A DNA stretch of 63,713 nt from Anaerotruncus sp. (GTDB lineage: Bacteria > Bacillota > Clostridia > Oscillospirales > Ruminococcaceae), in NCBI GenBank assembly GCA_021770005.1, contig JAETRV010000014.1, positions 1-63,713 on the forward strand, read 5' to 3'. A program made the translations under genes and the position numbers. The notes beneath the pieces are model-generated. The model was not told the DNA's origin. It saw only the letters and a program-made list of their open reading frames with translations, and searched no databases. Below, one piece after another: positions 15,565-23,017 of this stretch. Each line of letters begins with the position of its first letter. The first letter of the stretch is position 1.

Positions 15565-16500
15565 ATGTCTGCAAACGTTGAAACGATGTTCTATCTCCGC
15601 GAAAAGCCCTGGCATGGCCTGGGTATCCGTGTCGGGACTGCTCCCACGTCCATTGACGCCCTTGTGCTCGCCGGTCTGGATTGGGAGGTTATCCAGAAGG
15701 ATGTCTACACCGAAAACGGCTCCTTGATTCCCGGCTACAAAGTGAACACCCGCAGCACCGACAACGCTGCTCTCGGTATCGTGTCCGACCGGTACAAGGT
15801 GGTGCAGAACGAGGAAGCTTTCCAGTTCACCGACGACCTGTTGGGCAAGGGCGTCACCTATGAGACTGCCGGAGCCTTGCAGGGCGGCAAAAAAGTCTGG
15901 ATGTTGGCACGGATACCGCACCGTTATATCATCGCCGGGGACGAGATCACCCCCTATCTGGTGGTGATGAACAGTCACGACGGCAGTTCCGGTATCAAGG
16001 TCGCCATGACCCCCATCCGTGTTGTCTGTCAGAATACCCTCAATCTGGCTTTGGACAGCGCCAAGCGCATCTGGACGGCCAAGCATACTGAGAACGTCAT
16101 GAGCCGTGTCCACGAGGCCGAGGAGACTTTGGGGCTTGCTGAGCGATACATGGTCGAGCTGGGCCGTGGGATTGATGTTCTATCGAAAATCAGGCTGACC
16201 GATAAGAAGGTGATGGAGTTCATGCAGGAGTTCTTCCCTGTCACACTCGACCTGCCCGAAGTACAGCGCAAGAATAACCTGCGGCTGCTGGAGGATATGA
16301 AACGGCGGTACTGGGAGGCTCCCGATCTCTCCCATGTGGCGAAGAATGCCTATCGTTTCGTCAACGCCGTCAGCGACTTCGCTACTCACGCTGACCCTAT
16401 CCGCAGGACAAAGAACTACAACGAGAACCTGTTCCTTCGTACCGTTGAGGGCAACCCGATGATTGATAAAGCTTACAAGATGGCGCTGGCGGCTGCGTAA
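15565..16500 (+). CDS. DUF932 phage/plasmid protein
   Basis: A 311-residue DUF932 protein. It starts MSANVETMFYLREKPWHGLG, the usual N-terminal FxxREKPWHGLG motif, and contains TPIRVVCQNTLNLAL. AGGAGG lies 8 bases before ATG 15565. DUF932 proteins are widespread on plasmids, phages and conjugative elements, often beside recombination genes; their biochemical role is not settled. It is 13 bases upstream of the YqaJ nuclease gene, so both belong to one operon with the genes to 19090. Confidence 0.88.
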   Translation: MSANVETMFYLREKPWHGLGIRVGTAPTSIDALVLAGLDWEVIQKDVYTENGSLIPGYKVNTRSTDNAALGIVSDRYKVVQNEEAFQFTDDLLGKGVTYETAGALQGGKKVWMLARIPHRYIIAGDEITPYLVVMNSHDGSSGIKVAMTPIRVVCQNTLNLALDSAKRIWTAKHTENVMSRVHEAEETLGLAERYMVELGRGIDVLSKIRLTDKKVMEFMQEFFPVTLDLPEVQRKNNLRLLEDMKRRYWEAPDLSHVAKNAYRFVNAVSDFATHADPIRRTKNYNENLFLRTVEGNPMIDKAYKMALAAA

Positions 16501-16513
16501 AGGAGGTGATGAA

Positions 16514-17458
16514 ATGTCGGCAAAAGTGTTAGTATCTACTGAAAATATGTCTTATGCCGACTGGCTGGAGTACCGTAAGCAGGGCATCGGCGGCTCGGAT
16601 GCTTCGGTGGTCTGCGGTATCAACCGGTACAAGTCCCCTGTCGAGCTGTGGATGGAAAAGACAGGCCAGCTTCCTCATCAGGAGGCCGGGGAAGCCGCCT
16701 ATTGGGGGACGCAGCTGGAACCTTTCGTCCGGGCCGAGTTCATCAAACGCACGGGCATCGAGGTCAGACGCAGAAACGAACTGCTTCAGAGCGAAGATCA
16801 TCCCTTTATGTTGGCGAATCTGGATGGTATCTGTGAGATTCCAAATGTTGGTACCTGTATCTTCGAGGCCAAGACGGCTTCGGCTTACAAGGCCGGAGAG
16901 TGGGAGGATACCATCCCGGACGAGTACGCACTCCAGTTGGCCCATTACATGGCTGTTACTGGCTATGCCGGGGCCTATATCGCCGTTCTCATTGGCGGCA
17001 ATACGTTCAAGTGGAAATTCATCGAGCGCGATGAGGAGTTGATTTCTATGCTCATTCAGCTTGAGACCGATTTCTGGAAGCATGTGCAGGATGGTACGCC
17101 TCCGCCGCTGGATGGCTCCGATGCCTCTGCTAAATTCCTGGCTGAACGGTTCCCTAACAGCAGACCTAAGTCCCACATCATCCTGCCTGACACCGCCGCC
17201 GTTCTGCTGGCGCAATACGATGAAGCCTGTGCGCAGTTGGAGATCGTCACTGAGAAAAAGCAGAAGACCGAGAATCTGCTCAAAGAGATGATGGGCGAGA
17301 ACGAAGTGGGCACTGCCGGTGATCGGGTTATCACCTGGAAGAGTGTGTCTCAGGAACGGCTGGACAGCAAGACCCTGAGAGCCGAGCACCCCGTTCTGTA
17401 CAAGAAATATGTGAATCAAACATCATACCGCCGCTTCACCATCAGGGCGGCAAGCTGA
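16514..17458 (+). CDS. YqaJ-type viral recombinase (lambda-exonuclease fold)
   Basis: A 314-residue nuclease of the YqaJ/lambda Exo class. The N-terminal RKQGIGGSDASVVCGINRYK motif, YWGTQLEPFVRAEF (Glu ligand), FMLANLDG (Asp) and CIFEAKTAS (Glu-x-Lys) form the expected active site of the PD-(D/E)XK fold. A C-terminal coiled stretch near 240-270 follows. ATG 16514 is 7 bases after AGGAGG. These enzymes resect double-stranded DNA 5' to 3' for single-strand annealing, usually with a RecT/Bet-like partner. No RecT is recognised here; the next gene occupies the place a partner would have. Confidence 0.88.
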   Translation: MSAKVLVSTENMSYADWLEYRKQGIGGSDASVVCGINRYKSPVELWMEKTGQLPHQEAGEAAYWGTQLEPFVRAEFIKRTGIEVRRRNELLQSEDHPFMLANLDGICEIPNVGTCIFEAKTASAYKAGEWEDTIPDEYALQLAHYMAVTGYAGAYIAVLIGGNTFKWKFIERDEELISMLIQLETDFWKHVQDGTPPPLDGSDASAKFLAERFPNSRPKSHIILPDTAAVLLAQYDEACAQLEIVTEKKQKTENLLKEMMGENEVGTAGDRVITWKSVSQERLDSKTLRAEHPVLYKKYVNQTSYRRFTIRAAS

Positions 17459-17471
17459 ATGGAGGATCACG

Positions 17472-18239
17472 ATGGATAACGAAAAACTCAAATCCCGTAT
17501 GATCGGAAAAATCCAGGAATTGCAGCAACCGGAGGAATCCACGGCCGACACCGCCCTGTCCCCTGCCTGCTCCGGTTATCTGGCCTTAACGAACAACGCC
17601 TTGGACATCATCCGGGCAAACTTGAAAAGCCAGCCGCTGACGCTGGATCTCTTCGATATCGTGAAGTCGCCCTCCGGCGGCTCCACGGTGTTCTCCGTAC
17701 CGGGACTGGCCGGGGATGAGGCCGCGAAGGAGCTGACGGGAATCATCCTGGACTACACCACCCCGAGAGCCTATTGGGATACTCCCGATCCGGTGGAGGG
17801 AACACCGCCCGTCTGCATGAGCCAGAACAGCATCATCTCCCATGACGGGAAGGCCTGCGCCCTCTGCCCGTTTAATGACTTCGGTTCTAAAGATGGGGAC
17901 AGCAATGCCAAGGCGTGCAAGGAATCGGTGCTGCTCTTTCTGCTGCGGCCGGGTAGTGTTATCCCGCTTCTGGTTCGCGTCCCTGTCACCAGCAAGCCAA
18001 GGTTTCTGAAATACTCCACACGGCTCCTGAGCAGCCTGACGCCGATCTCCAGTGTGGTGACGAAGATCACGTTGGAGAAGGCCACCAGCAAACAGGGAAA
18101 GCCCTATGCCCTTTTTCACTTTGAGGCAGCCGGCACCCTTAGTCCGGAAGAAGCCGCCAACGCCAAGGCATATGCCCAGCAGTTCATGGAGATTGTGAAC
18201 GCTGCCGAAGTGATGCCGGAGTTGGCGGAGGCAAGCTAA
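17472..18239 (+). CDS. Conserved cysteine-containing protein of the recombination module
   Basis: A 255-residue protein that I cannot name. The central block VCMSQNSIISHDGKACALCP then FNDFGSKDGDSNAKACKESV holds four Cys that could bind a metal. The following segment LLFLLRPGSVIPLLVRVPVT SK and a block ending in TKITLEKATSKQGKPYALFHF suggests beta-strands as in OB-like single-strand binding proteins. It is 13 bases downstream of the YqaJ nuclease. By position it may be the annealing or ssDNA-binding partner; this is inference only. Confidence 0.7.
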   Translation: MDNEKLKSRMIGKIQELQQPEESTADTALSPACSGYLALTNNALDIIRANLKSQPLTLDLFDIVKSPSGGSTVFSVPGLAGDEAAKELTGIILDYTTPRAYWDTPDPVEGTPPVCMSQNSIISHDGKACALCPFNDFGSKDGDSNAKACKESVLLFLLRPGSVIPLLVRVPVTSKPRFLKYSTRLLSSLTPISSVVTKITLEKATSKQGKPYALFHFEAAGTLSPEEAANAKAYAQQFMEIVNAAEVMPELAEAS

Positions 18240-18316
18240 CACAGGATGGATATACAAGGCCCGGTGTCCTTGCTTGACCGCAGGGATGCCGGGCTTATCT
18301 TTTGGGAGGGAAACAG

Positions 18317-18697
18317 ATGCGCATTTTAGTTGTAGAACCGGAGTGCAGGCCGGAAGTACGGGAAATTAATGATACTCTGGAAGCCATGCAGGAGATTGTA
18401 GGCGGACTGATTCAGATTGTTTATCCGTTCGATGATCCTGTTGCGCTGGTCTGCAATGATGAGGGAAAGATTTTGAACCTGCCGATGAACCGTGGCCTGC
18501 GGGATGAGAACGACCAAATGTACGACATCGTATTCGGGACGTTCTTCCTGTGTGGTGCTCCGATGGACAGCGACTGCTTCACCAGCCTGACCTCGGAGCA
18601 GATCGAGAGGTATCAAAACCGATTCTACACTCCAGAAGTGTTTTGGGGTATGGACGGACACATTGTCTGCCTGCCGTTGGAGGAGTGTGCAGAATGA
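18317..18697 (+). CDS. DUF3846-domain protein
   Basis: A 126-residue protein beginning MRILVVEPECRPEVREINDT, with LEAMQEIVGGLIQIVYPFDD and the LPMNRGLRD motif of DUF3846. This family is common on conjugative elements and phages; its function is unknown, though an antirestriction link is sometimes suggested from context. ATG 18317 has GGGAGGG upstream. The gene end overlaps the next ATG (ATGA). Confidence 0.8.
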   Translation: MRILVVEPECRPEVREINDTLEAMQEIVGGLIQIVYPFDDPVALVCNDEGKILNLPMNRGLRDENDQMYDIVFGTFFLCGAPMDSDCFTSLTSEQIERYQNRFYTPEVFWGMDGHIVCLPLEECAE

Positions 18698-18903
18698 AAG
18701 TGAGAGCCTATATTCACAGCTTAAAAGACCATGAGCATGACCGTCATGTGATGGGGGAGGCTGAGATCGTCAAGAAGATCGGTGACAACCTGTATCTGGC
18801 CGAGGTCAACGGCGTCCGATGTACGGCGATCTTCAACTGCTTCACAGGAGCTTATTATGTTGACGATGTGTATGGTATCCAGGAAGAGGAATCCGATGAG
18901 TAA
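18694..18903 (+). CDS. Small element protein, 69 aa
   Basis: Starts inside the stop of the DUF3846 gene (ATGA at 18694-18697) and overlaps the next gene by 8 bases. The sequence MKVRAYIHSLKDHEHDRHVM and the later VNGVRCTAIFNCFTGAYYVD are familiar from accessory regions of clostridial conjugative elements. No function is known. The tight overlaps make it a real member of the operon. Confidence 0.7.
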   Translation: MKVRAYIHSLKDHEHDRHVMGEAEIVKKIGDNLYLAEVNGVRCTAIFNCFTGAYYVDDVYGIQEEESDE

Positions 18904-19090
18904 ACGGAATTTCAAGGTGACGATCACCGAGACATTGAAGCGGACGGTTGAGGTGGAGGCAGACGATCGACAGCAGGCAGAACAGATGGTGTCCAATGGC
19001 TGGCACGACAGCAACTACATCCTTGGTTCTGAGGATTTCGTTGATGTGGAGTTTGAGGCCATACCTGCTACTGATGAGGCATCCAAATAG
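18896..19090 (+). CDS. DpnD/PcfM-like small protein
   Basis: A 64-residue protein reading MSKRNFKVTITETLKRTVEV then DRQQAEQMVSNGWHDSNYIL, matching the DpnD/PcfM family found on conjugative plasmids and ICEs. Function is not established. It is the last gene of the operon that begins with DUF932. Confidence 0.8.
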   Translation: MSKRNFKVTITETLKRTVEVEADDRQQAEQMVSNGWHDSNYILGSEDFVDVEFEAIPATDEASK

Positions 19091-19196
19091 TCCCATTCAG
19101 GTACACTCTAACGGCACGACGAAAAACCGTTCTATTGGAGTTGGTTTTTCAGGTTCTGGTACGTTCCAAATTTGAGACCGACTCTAATGGGACTTT
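19087..19196. repeat. Cluster of inverted and direct repeats upstream of the resolvase
   Basis: AGTCCCATT (19089-19097) pairs with AATGGGACT (19186-19194). GAAAAACC (19121-19128) pairs with GGTTTTTC (19143-19150). ACTCTAA occurs directly at 19105-19111 and 19181-19187. The outer pair followed by TTTT may simply terminate the operon. The nested repeats directly before a small serine recombinase gene also fit a resolution site of about 110 bases. Confidence 0.5.
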
Positions 19197-19232
19197 TGCT
19201 TAAACTTATCTTTTATCAGGGGATGATAGAGA

Positions 19233-19802
19233 GTGAAGATCGGCTATATCAGAGTGAGCACCCAAGAGCAGAACACCATCCGGCAGGAAGCTCTTATGCA
19301 GGGGTTAGGTGCGGATGAAGTGTATATAGACCATATGAGCGGCAAGAACACCAACCGACCGGAGCTGCAAAAAATGATGGAGTATGTTCGTCGAGGAGAT
19401 ACCGTGATCGTAGAGTCCATCAGCCGGTTTGCACGGAACACCCGTGACCTGCTAGAGCTAGTGGAGCGCTTGACTACCAAGGTTGTTGAATTCGTCATCA
19501 AGAAAGAAGCTATCGACACCACAACTCCTACGGGGAAATTCATGCTGACCATTTTTGGTGCTGTGGCAGAACTGGAACGAGAATACATCCTCCAACGTCA
19601 ACGGGAAGGGATCGCCATTGCTAAGGAGCAGGGAAAATACACCGGACGGAAACCAAAAGAATCCCCAGATTTCGATAGGGTGGTCAGACAGTGGCAACGT
19701 GGTGAGATTACCGCAGTCGGGGCCATGCGAACATTGAAAATGAGCAAGACCACGTTTTATCGGAGGGTGGGGAAAGACAAAAGAAATATCTCATTAGAAT
19801 GA
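19233..19802 (+). CDS. Small serine recombinase (resolvase/invertase)
   Basis: A 189-residue resolvase/invertase. The catalytic Ser is in MKIGYIRVSTQEQN (Ser9). The Arg-containing ESISRFARNTRDLLELVE, FMLTIFGAVAELEREYILQRQREGI and GRKPK follow. A short C-terminal helix-turn-helix (ITAVGAMRTLKMSKTTFYRR) ends it. The start is GTG 19233. Such enzymes resolve plasmid multimers or cointegrates, or invert DNA, at nearby sites; the repeat cluster just upstream is a candidate substrate. It differs from the large integrase at 27689. Confidence 0.88.
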   Translation: MKIGYIRVSTQEQNTIRQEALMQGLGADEVYIDHMSGKNTNRPELQKMMEYVRRGDTVIVESISRFARNTRDLLELVERLTTKVVEFVIKKEAIDTTTPTGKFMLTIFGAVAELEREYILQRQREGIAIAKEQGKYTGRKPKESPDFDRVVRQWQRGEITAVGAMRTLKMSKTTFYRRVGKDKRNISLE

Positions 19803-20156
19803 AAGAGGAAGGGCTGGCTTCGTTGTTTATTCATCTTTGCGGCAGATTTTGTGCCCAACAAGCTGCCGCAAAGTAGGTGTAATAATTTGCGGGATAATTT
19901 GAAATCGTTTGACCCAAAATCCCCCGCAAAGATATATTGCTATGCCGGCCAGCCCTTCCTCTATCGTGTCGAACACATCATGAATAGGATCAACCCATGA
20001 GGATACTTATTCTCTCGTGGAGCAATTATAATTGACATATAAAGCTCTGAAAATCCTTTCTCGAACGGACAATTCATCTTCAATGCGTAAGTGGACCCCC
20101 CAAGGCCAGCACACTCCTTAAGATCAACTATATAAGTCTGTAACCAGAACTTCGAG
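19803..20156. other. Gene-free interval before the ParB-like gene
   Basis: A 68-codon minus-strand frame (19961-20167) carries STYALKMNCPFEKGFSELYM-like sequence and may be a relic, but it has no ribosome site or clear family. GTTTGACCCAAAATCCCCCG (about 19908-19927) lies near inverted CCGCAAA/TTTGCGG sequences. Nothing else is supported. Confidence 0.4.
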
Positions 20157-20185
20157 TTGAAAGACAATAGAGGAATTGCTATAAT
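20157..20185 (+). promoter_or_regulatory. Promoter of the ParB-like gene
   Basis: TTGAAA (20157-20162), 17 bases, TATAAT (20180-20185), 25 bases before ATG 20211 with AAAGGAGG between. Confidence 0.75.
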
Positions 20186-20210
20186 ACAGGAAAAAAGGAG
20201 GAGTACTTCT

Positions 20211-22160
20211 ATGGATTCATTTGCTCCGATTCCTTCACATGAGGATCAGGTTGAAATTGAACTTGAGAAACTCGTTCCATTTGGCCACTATCCCTTCAGT
20301 TGGTTTCAGGGGCAACGACTGGAGGAGATGGTTGATGAAATCAGCAAGCATGATCCCATCGACATCATTGATGGACATCTTGTGAGAGGAAGTCTTACTG
20401 GCATTAGAATAATTAGTCCGATCATTGTCCGTCCTACTACTGATGACCAATATGAAATTCTTGATGGACACTATCGGGTTGCTGCTGCAAGGAAGTTAAA
20501 GAGAATACTGCAATTACAATCGGTAAAGATTCCAGCGATCATCAAAAGAGATCTGACTGATGAAGAAGCTCTGTCTGAAGTTTCAGACACGAATCCTATT
20601 AGACTACTTTTGAAACACGGTATTGATATTTTTTGTGAAAATTATATCCAGTCTGATGGGTACAAGTGTTTGGCTGGCGCCTTGATTTGTTCAGACGGAA
20701 ACAGCAGCATGGCCTTAGACGAATACATAGAACACTTCCTGCTGGACGATCATAATAGATATGATTTATATGAAAGTATCTACAGTATGGGAAATCCCTA
20801 TGAACTGAATGAAGAAGAATGTAACGATGAGGTTGTGGCCCGTGAGATTCTTCAAATAATCACCCCAGAGTATAAAGAAAAAATGGCTAAGCTGGAAAAA
20901 TCAAAAGAGGAACGTGACATAGATGCTCTAAGTAAACTACAGGCCACAATAGAAGATGAAATACCAGAGTTAGTCCGCACCTTTGTCCGAAAAGACAGTG
21001 GTTATATTCAGCAGCTAAAGGATTATCTGAATTTTGATTTGGATTCCTACGATTATAATGATATTCAATACCAGCGTGAGAGAGCCAAACTTCTCTTTTT
21101 CGTTCATATGGTGAAAAAGAGAATATTTCCCCATGCGAATATCTTACAGTTACTCAGTAGACCTTCTATGGAAAACATTGATAACTCGTTCCTGGGATGG
21201 GAAACGAGCAACGGAAAGTACGTCAAATTTGTGAAGCATGAGATCGAGAAAGAACTTTCATTGACCCGAAAAAGCAACATTAAACAGGCTGTGTCCTTTG
21301 TCGTAAACACATGGGGAGACTACATCAATGCGCTATGCCACGATGTTGCTCTTGTGCTTGCTACCGGAGGAGACTGTTCAGAAGAATTAGAATCAATAAT
21401 AGCCCATATGCAAGCAGTTTTTGTTTATCAGAAACCTGTGGAGTGCAGATTCGCTCCCCTATCTCCATTGGAAGCATTCTACTTGAGGCTCACGCAAAGC
21501 GAGTATCTCGGGCAACTATACGATATACTGGAAATTCACAAAATGAGCTCCGGTGCCGATTATTCCGTCCCTGTGAAATATATAAAGAAAATGAGAGAGT
21601 TTCAGTTAAGAAAAATGAGCACTGAGGACATAGAGAAATTTTTTGAACCCGAAAATATCCAGCAGATTGCAAAATATGTCTATCTAAAGGACGAGACGAG
21701 CAAAGAGGAACGGAGGAAGATACGGAATAGCAAAGACAAGGTGTTTAGGTTCCTTGATTTTTGCAAACTTGCTGATCCTTTGGGGATTTACAATGTGATG
21801 GAGGATGTTACTGAACTGCTGATTATTTCATGCTTACAGAGTATTCTTTTGGACAGCAGCAATGAGATATTCGATTATGCCTTTCATGGATTTGAAGGTG
21901 GAAAAGGATACCGCAAAGGAAAGATTCGTGTTCAGGCCGCATTGAAAAACGACCGTCATACTTATGATGCTTTACAAGTTTACTGGGTTTGCCGGGTTAT
22001 GGATCGTAGCTATGCCAATGTGGGTGACAGCAATATCAGGAAGGCAACGGCAGAAGTTGAAGTAAGATGTATCGAAGTATTATCACGAGTTTTGAACAGT
22101 TCCACGATTGAAGAAATGTTGGAGGCAAGCAGTTTTTATTTGAATAAATCAACGGAGTAG
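20211..22160 (+). CDS. Large ParB-domain protein, 649 aa
   Basis: The N-terminal 110 residues form a ParB/Spo0J-type nucleotide-binding domain: IELEKLVPFGHYPF, RIISPIIVRPTTDDQYEILD and the key GHYRVAAA motif (the ParB box has G-H-R-R). The remaining 540 residues are mostly helical, AT-rich in codon use and match no family I know. No ParA lies nearby, and the protein is about twice the size of ordinary ParB. Alternatives are a transcription regulator or a ParB-fold enzyme. It has its own promoter and terminator, so it is a monocistronic unit. Confidence 0.7.
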   Translation: MDSFAPIPSHEDQVEIELEKLVPFGHYPFSWFQGQRLEEMVDEISKHDPIDIIDGHLVRGSLTGIRIISPIIVRPTTDDQYEILDGHYRVAAARKLKRILQLQSVKIPAIIKRDLTDEEALSEVSDTNPIRLLLKHGIDIFCENYIQSDGYKCLAGALICSDGNSSMALDEYIEHFLLDDHNRYDLYESIYSMGNPYELNEEECNDEVVAREILQIITPEYKEKMAKLEKSKEERDIDALSKLQATIEDEIPELVRTFVRKDSGYIQQLKDYLNFDLDSYDYNDIQYQRERAKLLFFVHMVKKRIFPHANILQLLSRPSMENIDNSFLGWETSNGKYVKFVKHEIEKELSLTRKSNIKQAVSFVVNTWGDYINALCHDVALVLATGGDCSEELESIIAHMQAVFVYQKPVECRFAPLSPLEAFYLRLTQSEYLGQLYDILEIHKMSSGADYSVPVKYIKKMREFQLRKMSTEDIEKFFEPENIQQIAKYVYLKDETSKEERRKIRNSKDKVFRFLDFCKLADPLGIYNVMEDVTELLIISCLQSILLDSSNEIFDYAFHGFEGGKGYRKGKIRVQAALKNDRHTYDALQVYWVCRVMDRSYANVGDSNIRKATAEVEVRCIEVLSRVLNSSTIEEMLEASSFYLNKSTE

Positions 22161-22191
22161 AACTCTTAATCAAAGCAAATAATTTCGGTGT

Positions 22192-22236
22192 AAAAAAGAG
22201 CGTATCCTGCGGTTCGCAGGACACGCTCTTTTTTGT
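22192..22236 (+). terminator. Rho-independent terminator after the ParB-like gene
   Basis: AAAAAAGAGCGT and TCCTGC pair with GCAGGA and ACGCTCTTTTTT around a GGTTC loop, with one internal mismatch, and end in a T-run. Confidence 0.9.
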
Positions 22237-22276
22237 TATGCTATGCCCATATTTAATGTGAAGGAGGCACAGCAAA

Positions 22277-22942
22277 ATGTCTGAACCAGGTGTTTTTCAG
22301 CCTATCCCCAACCCGAACATGGACCCGCCGAAGGAAAGCGGTTCTCCAAGCCTTGAGGAGATCAAGGTTAGGATTTTATCGCTCCAGAAAGATATTGAGA
22401 AATCCTATTTGGAGATCGGACGCCTGTTCTTGGAGGCTAAGAAGGTATTTGGAAAGCACGGGGAGTGGATCGGCTGGCTCCAAGACAATGTAAATTTTTC
22501 CGTTTGTAAGGTCGAGCGGCTAATGAGAGTCGCTCGATGGATGGATAAAAATGAAGCACCAGTGCCGGGTTTAACGTTTTCCCAAGCATATCTGCTATGC
22601 AAAATGTCCCAAAAGCAACTGGAAGAGTTTGGGAAATTTATAAATGGGCTGGATAAAGTCAAGGACATGTCAAAGCGGGAATTGGAGGCCAAAATCCGGG
22701 AGTTTCTGAAATGGAAAAATGGGAAATCATCCACCGATCAAGTCTCCCAGCAGGCAGAACCCCAAACCTCGACTAAGGATGACCTCAGTGAGCGGTTTGA
22801 CCGAATTAGAAATGATGTGTCAGAACTGGCAAGTATTATAAACGGCACTTCCGGTTTATATGACACCTTTGCCTCTGAGCTTTGCGAAGTCTGCCAGACC
22901 ATCCTCCAGCAGTTTTTGCCGGAAGACGTGGACAATATTTGA
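22277..22942 (+). CDS. DUF3102-domain protein
   Basis: A 221-residue protein with the DUF3102 pattern: IEKSYLEIGRLFLEAKKVFG then KHGEWIGWLQDNVNFSVCKV ERLMRVA. This domain is frequent on phages and mobile elements and looks like a helical DNA-associated or segregation-related module, but no activity is established. GAAGGAGG precedes ATG 22277. It stands between the ParB-like gene and the coupling protein and may be the first gene of the mobilization operon. Confidence 0.8.
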   Translation: MSEPGVFQPIPNPNMDPPKESGSPSLEEIKVRILSLQKDIEKSYLEIGRLFLEAKKVFGKHGEWIGWLQDNVNFSVCKVERLMRVARWMDKNEAPVPGLTFSQAYLLCKMSQKQLEEFGKFINGLDKVKDMSKRELEAKIREFLKWKNGKSSTDQVSQQAEPQTSTKDDLSERFDRIRNDVSELASIINGTSGLYDTFASELCEVCQTILQQFLPEDVDNI

Positions 22943-23017
22943 ATTGTTGAGCAGCGGCGAGTCAGCCTTATGACCGGCACTGTTCTCCTTAACTATTATA
23001 ATGGGGTGTTCAGAACT

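Noticed and set aside
19961-20167. 68-codon minus-strand gene
   Set aside because: No ribosome site and no recognisable family; its 5' end overlaps the promoter of the ParB-like gene.
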